Assembly: GCA_021732025.1 (NCBI GenBank)
Contig: JAKFVU010000016.1
Span: 1 to 43,062 of the forward strand
Origin: Candidatus Obscuribacterales bacterium
Lineage (GTDB): Bacteria > Cyanobacteriota > Vampirovibrionia > Obscuribacterales > Obscuribacteraceae
Length of the DNA stretch: 43,062 bases
Direction: 5' to 3'
Below are positions 1-7,819 of this stretch, piece by piece. A program made the translations under genes and the position numbers. Position 1 is the first letter of the stretch. Every line of letters starts with the position of its first letter. Below the pieces are notes generated by a model. The model saw only the letters and a program-made list of their open reading frames with translations, did not search any database and was not told the DNA's origin.

Positions 1-279
1 GGTTATCGCTACAATTTCCGGTCTGCGCAGACCTGTCGTTTCCACTTAACCCCTCGGCTCAAAGCACTCAACTTATTTATTGGTGGGTGCTCACCGGTTA
101 TGCAATTAGTATATCCGAGCAGAAATCTATTGGAAGTCCCCCGTTGAAAATACTTTGCATATCTCTTGGTAATTTCAAATGCCGCTTTAGTGGCCGCGAT
201 CTATATCTGCGCCACTAGCCAAGCGCGTGAACCATGGTGCCACCATGAGTATATTCATTTGTATATGCATTTATGCACA
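1..279 (-). repeat. 395-bp dispersed repeat, copy 1 (truncated by window edge)
   Basis: This segment aligns without any insertion or deletion to 2572-2850 and 4168-4446, so it is the right-hand 279 bp of a 395-bp repeat whose left end lies outside the window. It keeps the 14-bp palindrome GGTCTGCGCAGACC at 20-33, enclosed by GGTTA (1-5) and TAACC (47-51), and the short inverted repeat CATGGTGCCACCATG near the right end. All copies end at the same TTATGCACA. The minus strand is assigned because complete copies carry a terminator-like hairpin at their left end in that orientation. The right flank is a VOC gene, a remnant of which also follows copy 2. Function is unknown; a structured RNA or a non-autonomous mobile unit are both possible. 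Confidence 0.85.
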
Positions 280-293
280 CCTTCCATAAAACA

Positions 294-340
294 GACCAAT
301 CCATTTGGACAATGCGGAACCAATATGGATTTTTTTGGTC
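294..340. other. imperfect hairpin in the leader of the VOC gene
   Basis: GACCAATCCATTTGG pairs imperfectly with a downstream CCAATATGGA...TTGGTC: three stem segments of 6, 5 and 3 bp separated by bulges, one of them a run of T. It lies between repeat copy 1 and the VOC start codon. It could be a 5' leader structure. Read on the minus strand it is followed by TGTTTTA, so a weak terminator is also possible. Confidence 0.3.
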
Positions 341-381
341 CGTGCCCAAGTGCGCCGAGATCTCTAGAGGACCTACTTTCT

Positions 382-738
382 ATGAACATCAAAAATGCCA
401 TTGCCAGTGTTGCGGTTAAGGATATGGTGGCCTCTGTATCTTGGTATCAAAAGCTATTCGAGCGAGAGCCCGATTCGCGGCCAATGCCAGAGGTAGCTGA
501 ATGGAAATTTGAACGAGGTGGTTGGCTACAGGTTTATCACTTACCAGAGCGAGCAGGGGCGTGTTCTGTGACCTTAGCCGTGAGTGATCTTGAGGAAGTG
601 ATTGCCCATCTCGACCAGCTTCAAATAGATACAAGTACGCGCACTACTGATGTCAAAGTGAAAACTGTAATGATTGTGGATCTTGACGGCAACCACATCG
701 CCTTGGCTCAAGCTCTGGATAGCACCATAGCTCAGTAG
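382..738 (+). CDS. VOC (glyoxalase/bleomycin-resistance) family protein
   Basis: The 118-residue product matches the vicinal oxygen chelate fold. It begins with the typical first strand and helix (ASVAVKDMVASVSWYQKLF) and ends with the family's last strand, DLDGNHIALAQ, where the final acidic or polar metal ligand usually sits. Members are small metalloenzymes or resistance proteins, and the substrate cannot be told from sequence. The ATG at 382 is chosen because AGAGGA lies about 11 nt upstream and the fold starts there. An earlier in-frame start at 166 would translate repeat DNA. It converges on the methyltransferase gene with 20 bp between the stops. A decayed copy of its 3' end lies at 2860-2913, so the repeat-plus-VOC unit appears to have been duplicated. 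Confidence 0.8.
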   Translation: MNIKNAIASVAVKDMVASVSWYQKLFEREPDSRPMPEVAEWKFERGGWLQVYHLPERAGACSVTLAVSDLEEVIAHLDQLQIDTSTRTTDVKVKTVMIVDLDGNHIALAQALDSTIAQ

Positions 739-758
739 TTATTGCTTAGATTTCGGAG

Positions 759-2378
759 CTAACTGCCTTTCAACAAATTGATGCTAACCGTAGCCAAGTC
801 TGATTGTGGAAACTTACAGAAATGCGTTAGGTCGGGGTGCAGGCCTGCCTCAGCAGCGATTTGATTATAAACATCCACTTCCAGAATGTACTGATCTGAG
901 AACCCGTGGGTAGCATCGTATGCGGTGGCTGACGTGAGGCCGAAATTGGCGGCAGCAAGCTTGGGTGAGATGGTGTGCAGTTCGATGACCAAAAGTCCAA
1001 AGCGGCGAACAAATGGCTCCCATCGGCGGAAATGTTCTAGCAGGCCAGCCTCTACATCGTTGTTATTCAATCGTTTGCCCCGAAAACAGAAAGCGCCGGT
1101 AGACTGACTGACCCGACCAGTGAGTGGATCAGCTGGTGGCTCCCATGGTCGATTGTGATCAAGGAAGGTGCGCACGTTGAGCAGGTCTTCCAGCGCTATA
1201 CCATAGTTGTCGCTGAGATCACGGGCCAGGAGATCGGGTCGCCCGATGTCTCCCCAAGTGACTTTAGCCCAGATGTCGGCCTTAGAAAGATTGGCACGAG
1301 TGACGCGAAGGGCGACTTCATTGTAGTCGGCACCAACCAATAGCAAGGGGTAATCTTCTAGCATCTTGCCTCGCAATGTGCGCTGAGAGATTACCTCAAA
1401 GATGTGCTGCAAAAATGCGCCGTTGCCACAGCCCATGTCGACTATGCCTTTTGGCTGCTCATCGAGAGGACCATTGAATAGCTCAATAATGATCTCGTCT
1501 ATCTTCTTGAAATAACTCATATGCGCACCGCCACTTCCCCACACGTTCATTTCGCGGTCTACGTGCAGCTCGGGCAGTTCGGGCTTGGTGTTCGTCAAAA
1601 TTTCAGCGTTACCAAATATGAGTTCTTCGAGGTTTCGGAAAGTCGGAATATAAGAAACTGTCACTCCGTAGGCACTGGCCCTACGTGCAAAAAACAAGCC
1701 CTTCTCAGTAAATCGATATGTCTGTGCTTTCTTTTCGAACCATCCAAGATGGACAAAGAAATCGAGAATTTTACTGAAGCTCTCTGCGTCTTCGTGAAAT
1801 TCATCCGCCTTGAATGATGCTTCCATGAAGTACTTATGAAACATTCCGCCCATGCCGAGAGAGACAATAGTAGGGCCAATTGCAATGCCTTCAATGTGCA
1901 TCAACACTTGTTCTTGAACGCTCCTGGTGGTGGGGTCGCTGGAAAACTCGATGCCATAGTTCTCCTGGTATTTTTTGAAAATACCCTCCAACACGGTAAA
2001 GGGAGCTCTTTCGAATTTGCGTCTGTGAAATTGACCGGAAAGTCGAAGCAGCGTCACTACATCTTTGTAAAGCCGACAAAGTTCGAAGGCCACGGCACTT
2101 CTTGCATTGATACTGTAGTTAACTTTGTTTGTTGCATTATCAACTTCGGCATCGAGCCAACCTTGAGATGAGAGGATGCGCAAAGCAACGTTGAGATATC
2201 CCTCATTGGCTTTGAATTTGGAGGCCAGTTCGGTGACATCTGCCGTTTTGTGATCGAGCAGGTGTTGTAAAACGCCCTTCTCAAGCAGTGTATAGGCAGT
2301 GGGCGCTGTTGCAATTCCATCCAAATGGCGGAATATCGTAGCGCGCAGGGCAGCTTTGTCTTGTTTGGTCAACGACAT
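759..2378 (-). CDS. class I SAM-dependent methyltransferase with two N-terminal winged-helix-like domains
   Basis: This 539-residue protein carries the Rossmann motif I VDMGCGNGAFL at about 313-323 and an acidic motif II (VGADYNE, about 348-354), so a SAM-binding methyltransferase domain fills the C-terminal half. The first 240 residues contain two similar helical/winged-helix units (about 15-100 and 155-235), each with an 'EGIA..P' or 'DGIATAP' segment. They resemble the dimerisation domain of small-molecule O-methyltransferases, here duplicated. The segment NVRTFLDHNRPW and the strand GLLVIELH recall AprA/polyketide-type methyltransferases; that assignment is from memory and tentative. It is a standalone gene, not part of a visible biosynthetic cluster. 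The ATG at 2378 is the first start and gives a family-like N terminus. The substrate is unknown. Confidence 0.8.
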   Translation of the reverse strand: MSLTKQDKAALRATIFRHLDGIATAPTAYTLLEKGVLQHLLDHKTADVTELASKFKANEGYLNVALRILSSQGWLDAEVDNATNKVNYSINARSAVAFELCRLYKDVVTLLRLSGQFHRRKFERAPFTVLEGIFKKYQENYGIEFSSDPTTRSVQEQVLMHIEGIAIGPTIVSLGMGGMFHKYFMEASFKADEFHEDAESFSKILDFFVHLGWFEKKAQTYRFTEKGLFFARRASAYGVTVSYIPTFRNLEELIFGNAEILTNTKPELPELHVDREMNVWGSGGAHMSYFKKIDEIIIELFNGPLDEQPKGIVDMGCGNGAFLQHIFEVISQRTLRGKMLEDYPLLLVGADYNEVALRVTRANLSKADIWAKVTWGDIGRPDLLARDLSDNYGIALEDLLNVRTFLDHNRPWEPPADPLTGRVSQSTGAFCFRGKRLNNNDVEAGLLEHFRRWEPFVRRFGLLVIELHTISPKLAAANFGLTSATAYDATHGFSDQYILEVDVYNQIAAEAGLHPDLTHFCKFPQSDLATVSINLLKGS

Positions 2379-2455
2379 GATGATTTAAGCCATTTAGATT
2401 GCCGGTAGAAAGGCTAATCTTATCAAACACTGTAGATGGTGGAACGGACGCAACT

Positions 2456-2850
2456 GCACAAACAAAAAGACCGCCCAGATTGCTCTGCGGCGGTCTATTT
2501 ACTATCGTCTGACTGCCTATTGCGTAGGCTCGATATTTCTTGCTGCTTCAAGTCAGAATCCACAGCTAGCGGGTTATCACTACAGTTTCCGGTCTGCGCA
2601 GACCTGATGTTTCCACTTAACCCCTCGGCTCAAAGCACTCAACTTATTTATTGGTGGGTGCTCACCGCTTATGTAATTAGTATATCCGAGCAGAAATCTA
2701 TTGGAAGTCCCCCGATGAAAATACTTCGCATATCTGCTGGCAATTCGAAGCATAGCCCTAGTCAACGCTATCGATATCTAATTCAATAGCCAAGCGCGTG
2801 AACCATGGTGCCACCATGAGCATATTCATTCGTATATAGAGTTATGCACA
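2456..2850 (-). repeat. 395-bp dispersed repeat, copy 2 (complete)
   Basis: A complete copy, exactly as long as copy 3 (4052-4446) and nearly identical to it over the left two thirds. Inverted repeats visible: AGACCGCC (2469-2476) with GGCGGTCT; TCTGACT (2508-2514) with AGTCAGA (2551-2557), enclosing the hairpin GCCTA/TAGGC (2515-2529); GGGTTA (2571-2576) with TAACCC (2618-2623), enclosing the palindrome GGTCTGCGCAGACC (2591-2604); and CATGGTG-C-CACCATG near 2804-2818. These make a multi-hairpin RNA likely, transcribed leftwards and ending at the T-rich hairpin. A patch at 2736-2785 differs strongly from the other two copies. No transposase or obvious terminal inverted repeat is present. Confidence 0.9.
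2464..2498 (-). terminator. intrinsic terminator-like hairpin at the left end of repeat copy 2
   Basis: On the minus strand an 8-bp perfect stem, AGACCGCC/GGCGGTCT, with a 13-nt loop is followed directly by TTTTTGTTTG, the layout of a Rho-independent terminator. It would end a transcript running leftwards through the repeat, or read-through from the secreted-protein gene at 2933-3973, before the methyltransferase start at 2378. Confidence 0.65.
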
Positions 2851-2859
2851 GCAATCTAG

Positions 2860-2913
2860 AGTCTTGACGACAACCACATTGCCGTTGCCCAAAGTCTGGA
2901 TGTCGCAATATCA
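2860..2913 (+). pseudogene. remnant of a VOC gene 3' end
   Basis: Translated in the plus frame this stretch reads SLDDNHIAVAQSLDVAIS, matching the C-terminal DLDGNHIALAQALDSTIA of the VOC protein encoded at 382-738; the DNA matches as well. It begins only about 10 bp after the end of repeat copy 2. Relative to copy 1, roughly 400 bp comprising the leader and most of the VOC coding region has been lost. An in-frame TAG (2856-2858) lies just upstream and no start is available, so it is not expressed as a protein. Confidence 0.75.
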
Positions 2914-2932
2914 AACTGGAAAATCCGAAAAG

Positions 2933-3973
2933 CTACTCTAGCCATCCAAGCTGCCAGACCGTGCTACCAGACAACAACTTCTCGAAATCCGGCCAGTTAT
3001 TGCGCGGACCACCGGGATAATTGGGACAGAATAGAACCAGATGTTTGCTTAACAACTTTAGATCTTTTACTGGCGGCGCTTTGGGTAGCTGGATGTCAAA
3101 AGCATTAAAGCTAAAAGCAGATAATTCAGCACCATACTTGTCACGCCAGCTTTTCAGCACAGCAACCTGAACTTCAGTGGGCACCCGCTGGCACAAATAT
3201 TCATTTCTAAAAAACGCAGGTATTTGCCAACTTTGCTGCACGGGCACAAAACAAACAACAATATCTTTGTCGTCGTCTTTCTTCCTTTGTTCTTGAGCCT
3301 CTCTAATGCTGTCATCAACAATTTTTAGTTTCTCGTGCTCTGAAAGCTCAGGCCCACCAGTGATTTGCTGAGTCGGTACTACGGTGGTGATACCAGTCTT
3401 GGAATCGGTAGATGAACCGCCCATCAGTGCAACAGGTGCACGGGACATGTCTTCTAAAAACTCTTCTCTACTTACAACACTCGGATCAAAACCTATTACC
3501 GAAAGACAGCTTATTGGTGCGACTCTTCTAAAGCTCGTTTGGTTAGACATCTCTTTGAGATGTCCTTGTTTCTCTCTCAGCGCATACCACTTATCGAGAT
3601 CAAGACTTTTAGCGCTGTTTAAGACATCGGCTGTGGATTTAGCAGAATCAATTTCTGCAGCGGCCTGCTCCAAGATTCGCATGTTGCTCAGCAAAACTGG
3701 ACACCAATTGCTGCCAGCTGTCTTCTTGCGCATATCTTTCAAAAACGCTTCAGCCTGTCCAGCTTTTATCGGTATGTAGCAGAGGTAGTTCCCATCAGCG
3801 GTTTTAATTTTTGCAAGTCCGTCGACAGAGAATTCAGGAGCATTACGCAAACGCTCCAAGACGCCTTTGTGTGAGTCCTCACCAGAGCAGGAGCTTGCGA
3901 GAATTGATGTGGTGAGCGCAAACAGAACAGCGAAGGCGGCGGCCCGAATAAAAACTAAAAGTCTCAAAAGCAT
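2933..3973 (-). CDS. secreted or lipid-anchored hypothetical protein
   Basis: I do not recognise a family for this 346-residue protein. The N terminus has a hydrophobic stretch (RAAAFAVLFALTTSILASS) followed by a Cys at about 29, a signal peptide that resembles a lipobox only weakly (LASSC), so it is probably exported and perhaps lipid-anchored. The mature part has no membrane segment. It contains several Cys residues, a charged stretch EAQEQRKKDDDKD, and two segments with a similar pattern ('..YLCYIPIKAGQAEAFLKDMRKK.' and '..VVCFVPVQQSWQIPAFFRNEYLC'), hinting at internal duplication. It stands alone between repeat copies 2 and 3 and could have been acquired with them. Confidence 0.7.
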   Translation of the reverse strand: MLLRLLVFIRAAAFAVLFALTTSILASSCSGEDSHKGVLERLRNAPEFSVDGLAKIKTADGNYLCYIPIKAGQAEAFLKDMRKKTAGSNWCPVLLSNMRILEQAAAEIDSAKSTADVLNSAKSLDLDKWYALREKQGHLKEMSNQTSFRRVAPISCLSVIGFDPSVVSREEFLEDMSRAPVALMGGSSTDSKTGITTVVPTQQITGGPELSEHEKLKIVDDSIREAQEQRKKDDDKDIVVCFVPVQQSWQIPAFFRNEYLCQRVPTEVQVAVLKSWRDKYGAELSAFSFNAFDIQLPKAPPVKDLKLLSKHLVLFCPNYPGGPRNNWPDFEKLLSGSTVWQLGWLE

Positions 3974-4051
3974 TGTTTAAATCACTATTCTAAAAGTACT
4001 GATCTCAAAAGATGTCGGAGAGTTTCAACAGAAACTGTCTCTGTCAAAATA

Positions 4052-4446
4052 GCACAAACAAAAAGACCGCCCAGATTGCTCTGCAGCGGTCTAATTACTA
4101 TCGTCTGACTGCCTATTGCGTAGGCTCGATATTTCTTGCTGCTTCAAGTCAGAATCCACAGCTAGCGGGTTATCACTACAGTTTCCGGTCTGCGCAGACC
4201 TGATGTTTCCACTTAACCCCTCGGCTCAAAGCACTCAACTTATTTATTGGTGGGTGCTCACCGCTTATGTAATTAGTATATCCGAGCAGAAATCTATTGG
4301 AAGTCCCCCGATGAAAATACTTCGTATATCTCTTGGTAATTTCGAATGCAGCTTTAGTGGCCGTGATCTATATCTACGCCAATAGCCAAGCGCGTGAACC
4401 ATGGTGCCACCATCAACATATTCGCTTGTATATACAGTTATGCACA
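4052..4446 (-). repeat. 395-bp dispersed repeat, copy 3 (complete)
   Basis: Same length and layout as copy 2 at 2456-2850. The hairpins seen there are conserved (TCTGACT/AGTCAGA, GCCTA/TAGGC, GGGTTA/TAACCC around GGTCTGCGCAGACC, and ATGGT/ACCAT). In the left-end hairpin one loop-closing G is changed to A, so the stem is 7 bp here. Its right third resembles copy 1 more than copy 2. It begins 78 bp upstream of the secreted-protein gene at 2933-3973, so a minus-strand RNA from it would end just before that gene. The right flank, unlike copies 1 and 2, has no VOC sequence. Confidence 0.9.
4060..4095 (-). terminator. intrinsic terminator-like hairpin at the left end of repeat copy 3
   Basis: On the minus strand AGACCGC and GCGGTCT form a 7-bp stem followed by TTTTTGTTTG, as in copy 2. 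One substitution weakens the loop-closing pair. It lies upstream of the secreted-protein gene and would insulate it from transcription through the repeat. Confidence 0.55.
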
Positions 4447-4483
4447 GGCCGCTGCAAGACCGGAAGATTCGGATTCAATTTCC

Positions 4484-4521
4484 AAAGCTGTCAGACTTTT
4501 GGCCAAAAATCTGACAGCTTT
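4484..4521 (-). terminator. 38-bp near-perfect palindrome, terminator of the 35-codon gene
   Basis: AAAGCTGTCAGA (4484-4495) pairs perfectly over 12 bp with TCTGACAGCTTT (4510-4521), and the loop itself is nearly self-complementary around TTTTGGCCAAAA. It starts about 29 nt after the stop codon of the small minus-strand gene. No long U tract follows on either strand, so it could act in both directions or be a protein-binding palindrome. Confidence 0.55.
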
Positions 4522-4549
4522 TAAATCCAAATAGAAGAGACCAGCCCTG

Positions 4550-4657
4550 CTAGGCCCCTGGTACATTGAGCATGCCAGTAGTCAAACATTGGAAGCCTAG
4601 CCAAGAAGCGGCAAGCAAACACCAGAAGCAGGCAAAGACTCGATTCATGCGTTTCAT
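4550..4657 (-). CDS. 35-residue small hydrophobic peptide
   Basis: This short frame encodes a peptide starting MKRMNRVFACFWCLLAASWL and ending LNVPGA: three basic residues, then about 20 hydrophobic, aromatic-rich residues with three Cys, like a small inner-membrane protein or an uncleaved signal segment. Support for a real gene: GAGAGG sits 4 nt before the ATG; a TATTAT -10-like box lies at 4697-4702; and a strong palindrome follows the stop. It is unrelated to its neighbours and divergent from the UbiD gene. Function is unknown; a type I toxin-like or small membrane regulator is conceivable but not shown. Confidence 0.5.
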   Translation of the reverse strand: MKRMNRVFACFWCLLAASWLGFQCLTTGMLNVPGA

Positions 4658-4851
4658 AAGGCCTCTCAATCTATCTTCAATCCAACTTTCAATCTAATAA
4701 TAGATAGCTTTAGCTTACCACTCACTTGAAAACGCCGCTCTAGCAATGCTGCTAATAAAGCGCTCGGAATGAATTCATATATAGGAAAAACCTGGGGTGA
4801 TATTGCTTCCACCTACTAGAATTAAACCTGTTAGAAGAGAAAGGCACCCAA

Positions 4852-6435
4852 ATGGCTTATAACGACCTGCGCGAATTCATAGAAGCTCTCGACAAAGCAG
4901 GAGAGCTGATGCGCATCACAGCCCCTGTTTCTGCAGAATTGGAAATAGCTGAGATTACTGACCGCGTCAGCAAGCTGCCAGGTTCTGAAAACAAAGCCCT
5001 TTTGTTTGAAAATGTTATCGGCTACGACATGCCGGTTCTCATCAACGCCCAAGGTTCAATGAAGCGCATGTGTCTTTCACTCGAAGTAGAAGACCTAAAT
5101 ACCATCGCAGACCGCATCCGGGTCTTCATTAAACCCAAAGTCCCTGAAAGTTTCATGGCCAAGTTGGCCTTCCTGCCAACCATTATGGAAGTGGGTAAAT
5201 TCCCGCCTAAAATCGTAACGGGACCGGCTCCCTGTCAGGAAGTGGTGATAACTAATCCAGCTGACCCGATGCTCGATAAGCTGCCAATCATCACCTGCTG
5301 GCCAGAAGACGGTGGCCCTTTTGTTACCATGGGCGCCGTCATCACCAAAGATCCGCACAACGGCAACCGCAACGTCGGCATGTATCGCGTGCAAAAGTTC
5401 GATAACAATACGACCGGCATGCACTGGCACAAGCACCACGATGGCGCTAAGAATTTCGAAAATTCTCGGCGTGATTCTATGTCGTCGGCCGATCCAGATC
5501 ATCCCGATTCGCCTGCCAATCAGCCCACCGAGCCACCAAACTATGGCACTTTCTTCAATAAAGAAGAATACGAAAAGCCAGGCAATCGCATGGAAGTGGC
5601 AGTGGTACTCGGTGCCGACCCATCAATAACCTATGCTGCCACAGCTCCTCTTCCGCCTGAAATCGACGAAATGATCTTTGCTGGATTTCTGCGCCAAAGC
5701 CCTGTGCGACTGGTTAAATGCAAGACCATTGACCTTGAAGTTCCAGCTAGCGCCGAAATCATTATTGAAGGATACGTAGATCAAAAAGAGCTGAGGCGCG
5801 AAGGTCCATTTGGCGACCACACTGGCTTCTACAGCTTAGCTGGGCTATTTCCTGTCTTCCACGTCACTGCAGTTACCCACAGAAAAAACCCAATTTATCA
5901 GACCACTATCGTCGGCAAGCCTCCGCAAGAAGATTGCTTCTTAGGTAAGGCAACTGAGCGCATCTTCATGCCCATGGTGCAGATGCTGGTGCCCGAGATT
6001 ACTGACATGAATCTACCTTGGGAAGGCGTCTTCCATAACTGCGTCATTGTCGCCATCGATAAGCGCTTTCCTGGCCACGCCCGCAAAGTGATGAGCGCAA
6101 TTTGGGGTTTAGGACAAATGATGTTCACCAAATTTGCCATCATCGTAGATAAAGATGTCAACGTTCATGACCTATCAGAAGTAGCGCTACACGTCTTTGG
6201 CAACACAGATCCAAAGCGCGACATGATGTTTGTGGAAGGACCGCTAGACATACTCGACCATGCCTCACCACTCATGGGTTACGGTTCTAAGGTTGGAATA
6301 GACGCTACGCGCAAATGGAAATCGGAAGGCTTTGATAGAGAATGGCCAACTCCGATAATAATGTCTGAACCAGTCAAAACCCAGGTCAGCAGCCGTTGGG
6401 CGGAGTATGGATTTAGTCAAAAGCCAAAAAAGTAA
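4852..6435 (+). CDS. UbiD-family prenylated-FMN decarboxylase
   Basis: The 527-residue protein carries UbiD hallmarks: RNVGMYRVQ (173-181), GMHWHKHHDGA (189-199), EVPASAEIIIEGYVD (296-310) and EGPFGDHTGFY (317-327). UbiD enzymes use prenyl-FMN to decarboxylate aromatic or unsaturated acids, classically in quinone synthesis. mqnE lies elsewhere in this window, so a role as the UbiD-like decarboxylase of the futalosine menaquinone route is plausible but unproven. A polar, Pro/Ser/Asp-rich insertion of about 44 residues (200-243) separates the HKHHDGA motif from RMEVAVVLGADP, where typical UbiD proteins continue directly. The ATG is preceded by AGAGAAAGG. It has a 194-bp upstream spacer after the small minus-strand gene and no close partner; no UbiX flavin prenyltransferase is in the window. 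Confidence 0.9.
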   Translation: MAYNDLREFIEALDKAGELMRITAPVSAELEIAEITDRVSKLPGSENKALLFENVIGYDMPVLINAQGSMKRMCLSLEVEDLNTIADRIRVFIKPKVPESFMAKLAFLPTIMEVGKFPPKIVTGPAPCQEVVITNPADPMLDKLPIITCWPEDGGPFVTMGAVITKDPHNGNRNVGMYRVQKFDNNTTGMHWHKHHDGAKNFENSRRDSMSSADPDHPDSPANQPTEPPNYGTFFNKEEYEKPGNRMEVAVVLGADPSITYAATAPLPPEIDEMIFAGFLRQSPVRLVKCKTIDLEVPASAEIIIEGYVDQKELRREGPFGDHTGFYSLAGLFPVFHVTAVTHRKNPIYQTTIVGKPPQEDCFLGKATERIFMPMVQMLVPEITDMNLPWEGVFHNCVIVAIDKRFPGHARKVMSAIWGLGQMMFTKFAIIVDKDVNVHDLSEVALHVFGNTDPKRDMMFVEGPLDILDHASPLMGYGSKVGIDATRKWKSEGFDREWPTPIIMSEPVKTQVSSRWAEYGFSQKPKK

Positions 6436-6574
6436 GATGCCAAGCGGAAACGTTTAATCTTCAGGCGATGAAAACTTGAGTTGGTGGGCATAAAAGAAAT
6501 ACGAACATAGTGACGCTGCCGAAAAAGCTAAGCGTAGAACGGTTCGGTCTTACCTTATAACTCAGGTGTTTTCT

Positions 6575-7789
6575 ATGAGCCAGTTGAAGCGCATAGCTAC
6601 TTTTGTCGTGCTTGCATGTTTGACCATCACCTCGGTCACTCAGCAGCCTGCTGCCGGTCATCGTGTCGCTCCAACCGACACTTATCACCGCGCTTGGCAG
6701 TTAGTGCACGATAACTACTATGACGGCAATTTCAACGGCAAGAACTGGAATGATTTCGAGCACAAGTTCGACAATCAAATCAAGACACCTGCTGACGCTC
6801 AGAAATACGTCAAAATTATGCTTGAGTCGCTTAACGACCCATACACCCGCTACCTTGACCCACGTGCCTTCCAAGATGAAAACGACGCCATTGACGCTCG
6901 CATCGTCGGTATCGGCATCAATCTTCAACAAAGCAAAGACTTACAAAAACTGATTGTTACCCGCACTATCGAAGGCGGCCCCGCCGAGACTGCTGGTGTT
7001 AGAACCAGAGACGAGATAGTAGGAATCGACGGCGTTTCAGCAATCGGCATGACTCCCGAGCAAGCTGCTGACAAAATCCGCGGCAAAGCTGGCAGCCCAG
7101 TGCAACTCAGCCTCAAGTCTGAAGGTAATGGCCCAGTACATGCAGTGAACATCACTCGCCAAGAAATCGTTATCCATGCCGTTAGCTCTAGAATGCTCAA
7201 AGACAGCAACATCGGCCTAATCAATCTTTCGACCTTTATCTCCAATGATGCATCCCGTGAATTCAAGCAAGCCTTGAGCAAACTATCCCGCGCTGATGGC
7301 TTGATTATCGACCTCCGCGACAATCCAGGCGGATTGCTTTCCAACGCTCTCGAAATCTCGGACATGTTACTCGAAGGCGGCGCCATCGTCAGCACCGTTA
7401 GCCGTCACGGCCGTCACACCGATATAGCTTCCGGCGAACCTGCTACTCACCAACCAATCGTACTTCTCGTTGATGAAGAGTCGGCAAGCGCATCTGAAAT
7501 TCTCGCTAGTGCTCTCAAAGACAATGGTCGCGCTGTTGTGGTCGGTAACAAAACCTACGGCAAAGGCCTTGTTCAAGAGATCAATAGACTTCCCGGTGGA
7601 GCTGCTATCCACATCACTGTCAGCCGCTACCTCACTGCTGCCGGCACCGACATCAACAAAGTTGGAGTGATTCCAGACATCACCGAAACTGACAAAGACA
7701 AACAAATGAAAGTAGCCCTCTCTTGCTTGAGAGAAAAAATTGCCAGCCTCAAACCAGTACGCACAAGCAATTTGTCTATCAGCAGATAA
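6575..7789 (+). CDS. ctpA: carboxyl-terminal processing protease, S41 family (CtpA-like)
   Basis: A signal peptide (about 1-28) leads into the N-terminal helical region of C-terminal processing proteases (YHRAWQLVHDNYYD, DPYTRYLDP). A PDZ domain follows (about 95-180, VGIGINLQQ...GVRTRDEIVGIDG), then the S41 catalytic core. Ser305 in ESASASEIL and Lys330 in KTYGKG form the Ser/Lys dyad at the 25-residue spacing expected for the family. It should act in the periplasm, trimming protein C termini by tail recognition through the PDZ domain. The ATG at 6575 is chosen because AGGTG lies 6 nt upstream; a GTG at 6566 overlaps that site. Two Gln/Asn-rich secreted proteins follow on the same strand and are candidate substrates or partners by position only. 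Confidence 0.9.
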   Translation: MSQLKRIATFVVLACLTITSVTQQPAAGHRVAPTDTYHRAWQLVHDNYYDGNFNGKNWNDFEHKFDNQIKTPADAQKYVKIMLESLNDPYTRYLDPRAFQDENDAIDARIVGIGINLQQSKDLQKLIVTRTIEGGPAETAGVRTRDEIVGIDGVSAIGMTPEQAADKIRGKAGSPVQLSLKSEGNGPVHAVNITRQEIVIHAVSSRMLKDSNIGLINLSTFISNDASREFKQALSKLSRADGLIIDLRDNPGGLLSNALEISDMLLEGGAIVSTVSRHGRHTDIASGEPATHQPIVLLVDEESASASEILASALKDNGRAVVVGNKTYGKGLVQEINRLPGGAAIHITVSRYLTAAGTDINKVGVIPDITETDKDKQMKVALSCLREKIASLKPVRTSNLSISR

Positions 7790-7819
7790 TAATAGAAAGA
7801 GGCGCTTGATGAGGCCTTC

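Noticed and set aside
2436..2789. Open frame through the repeat (and its counterpart at 4116-4385) as a conserved protein gene
   Set aside because: The frames match only because the DNA is repeated. The divergent patch changes the peptide freely, there is no good ribosome-binding site, and the inverted repeats explain the conservation better.
2456..2850. Repeat as tmRNA, RNase P RNA, 6S RNA or group I/II intron
   Set aside because: No CCA-terminated tRNA-like end, no RNase P P4 signature, no intron domain V or P7 core could be found by eye, and three close copies are unusual for the housekeeping RNAs.
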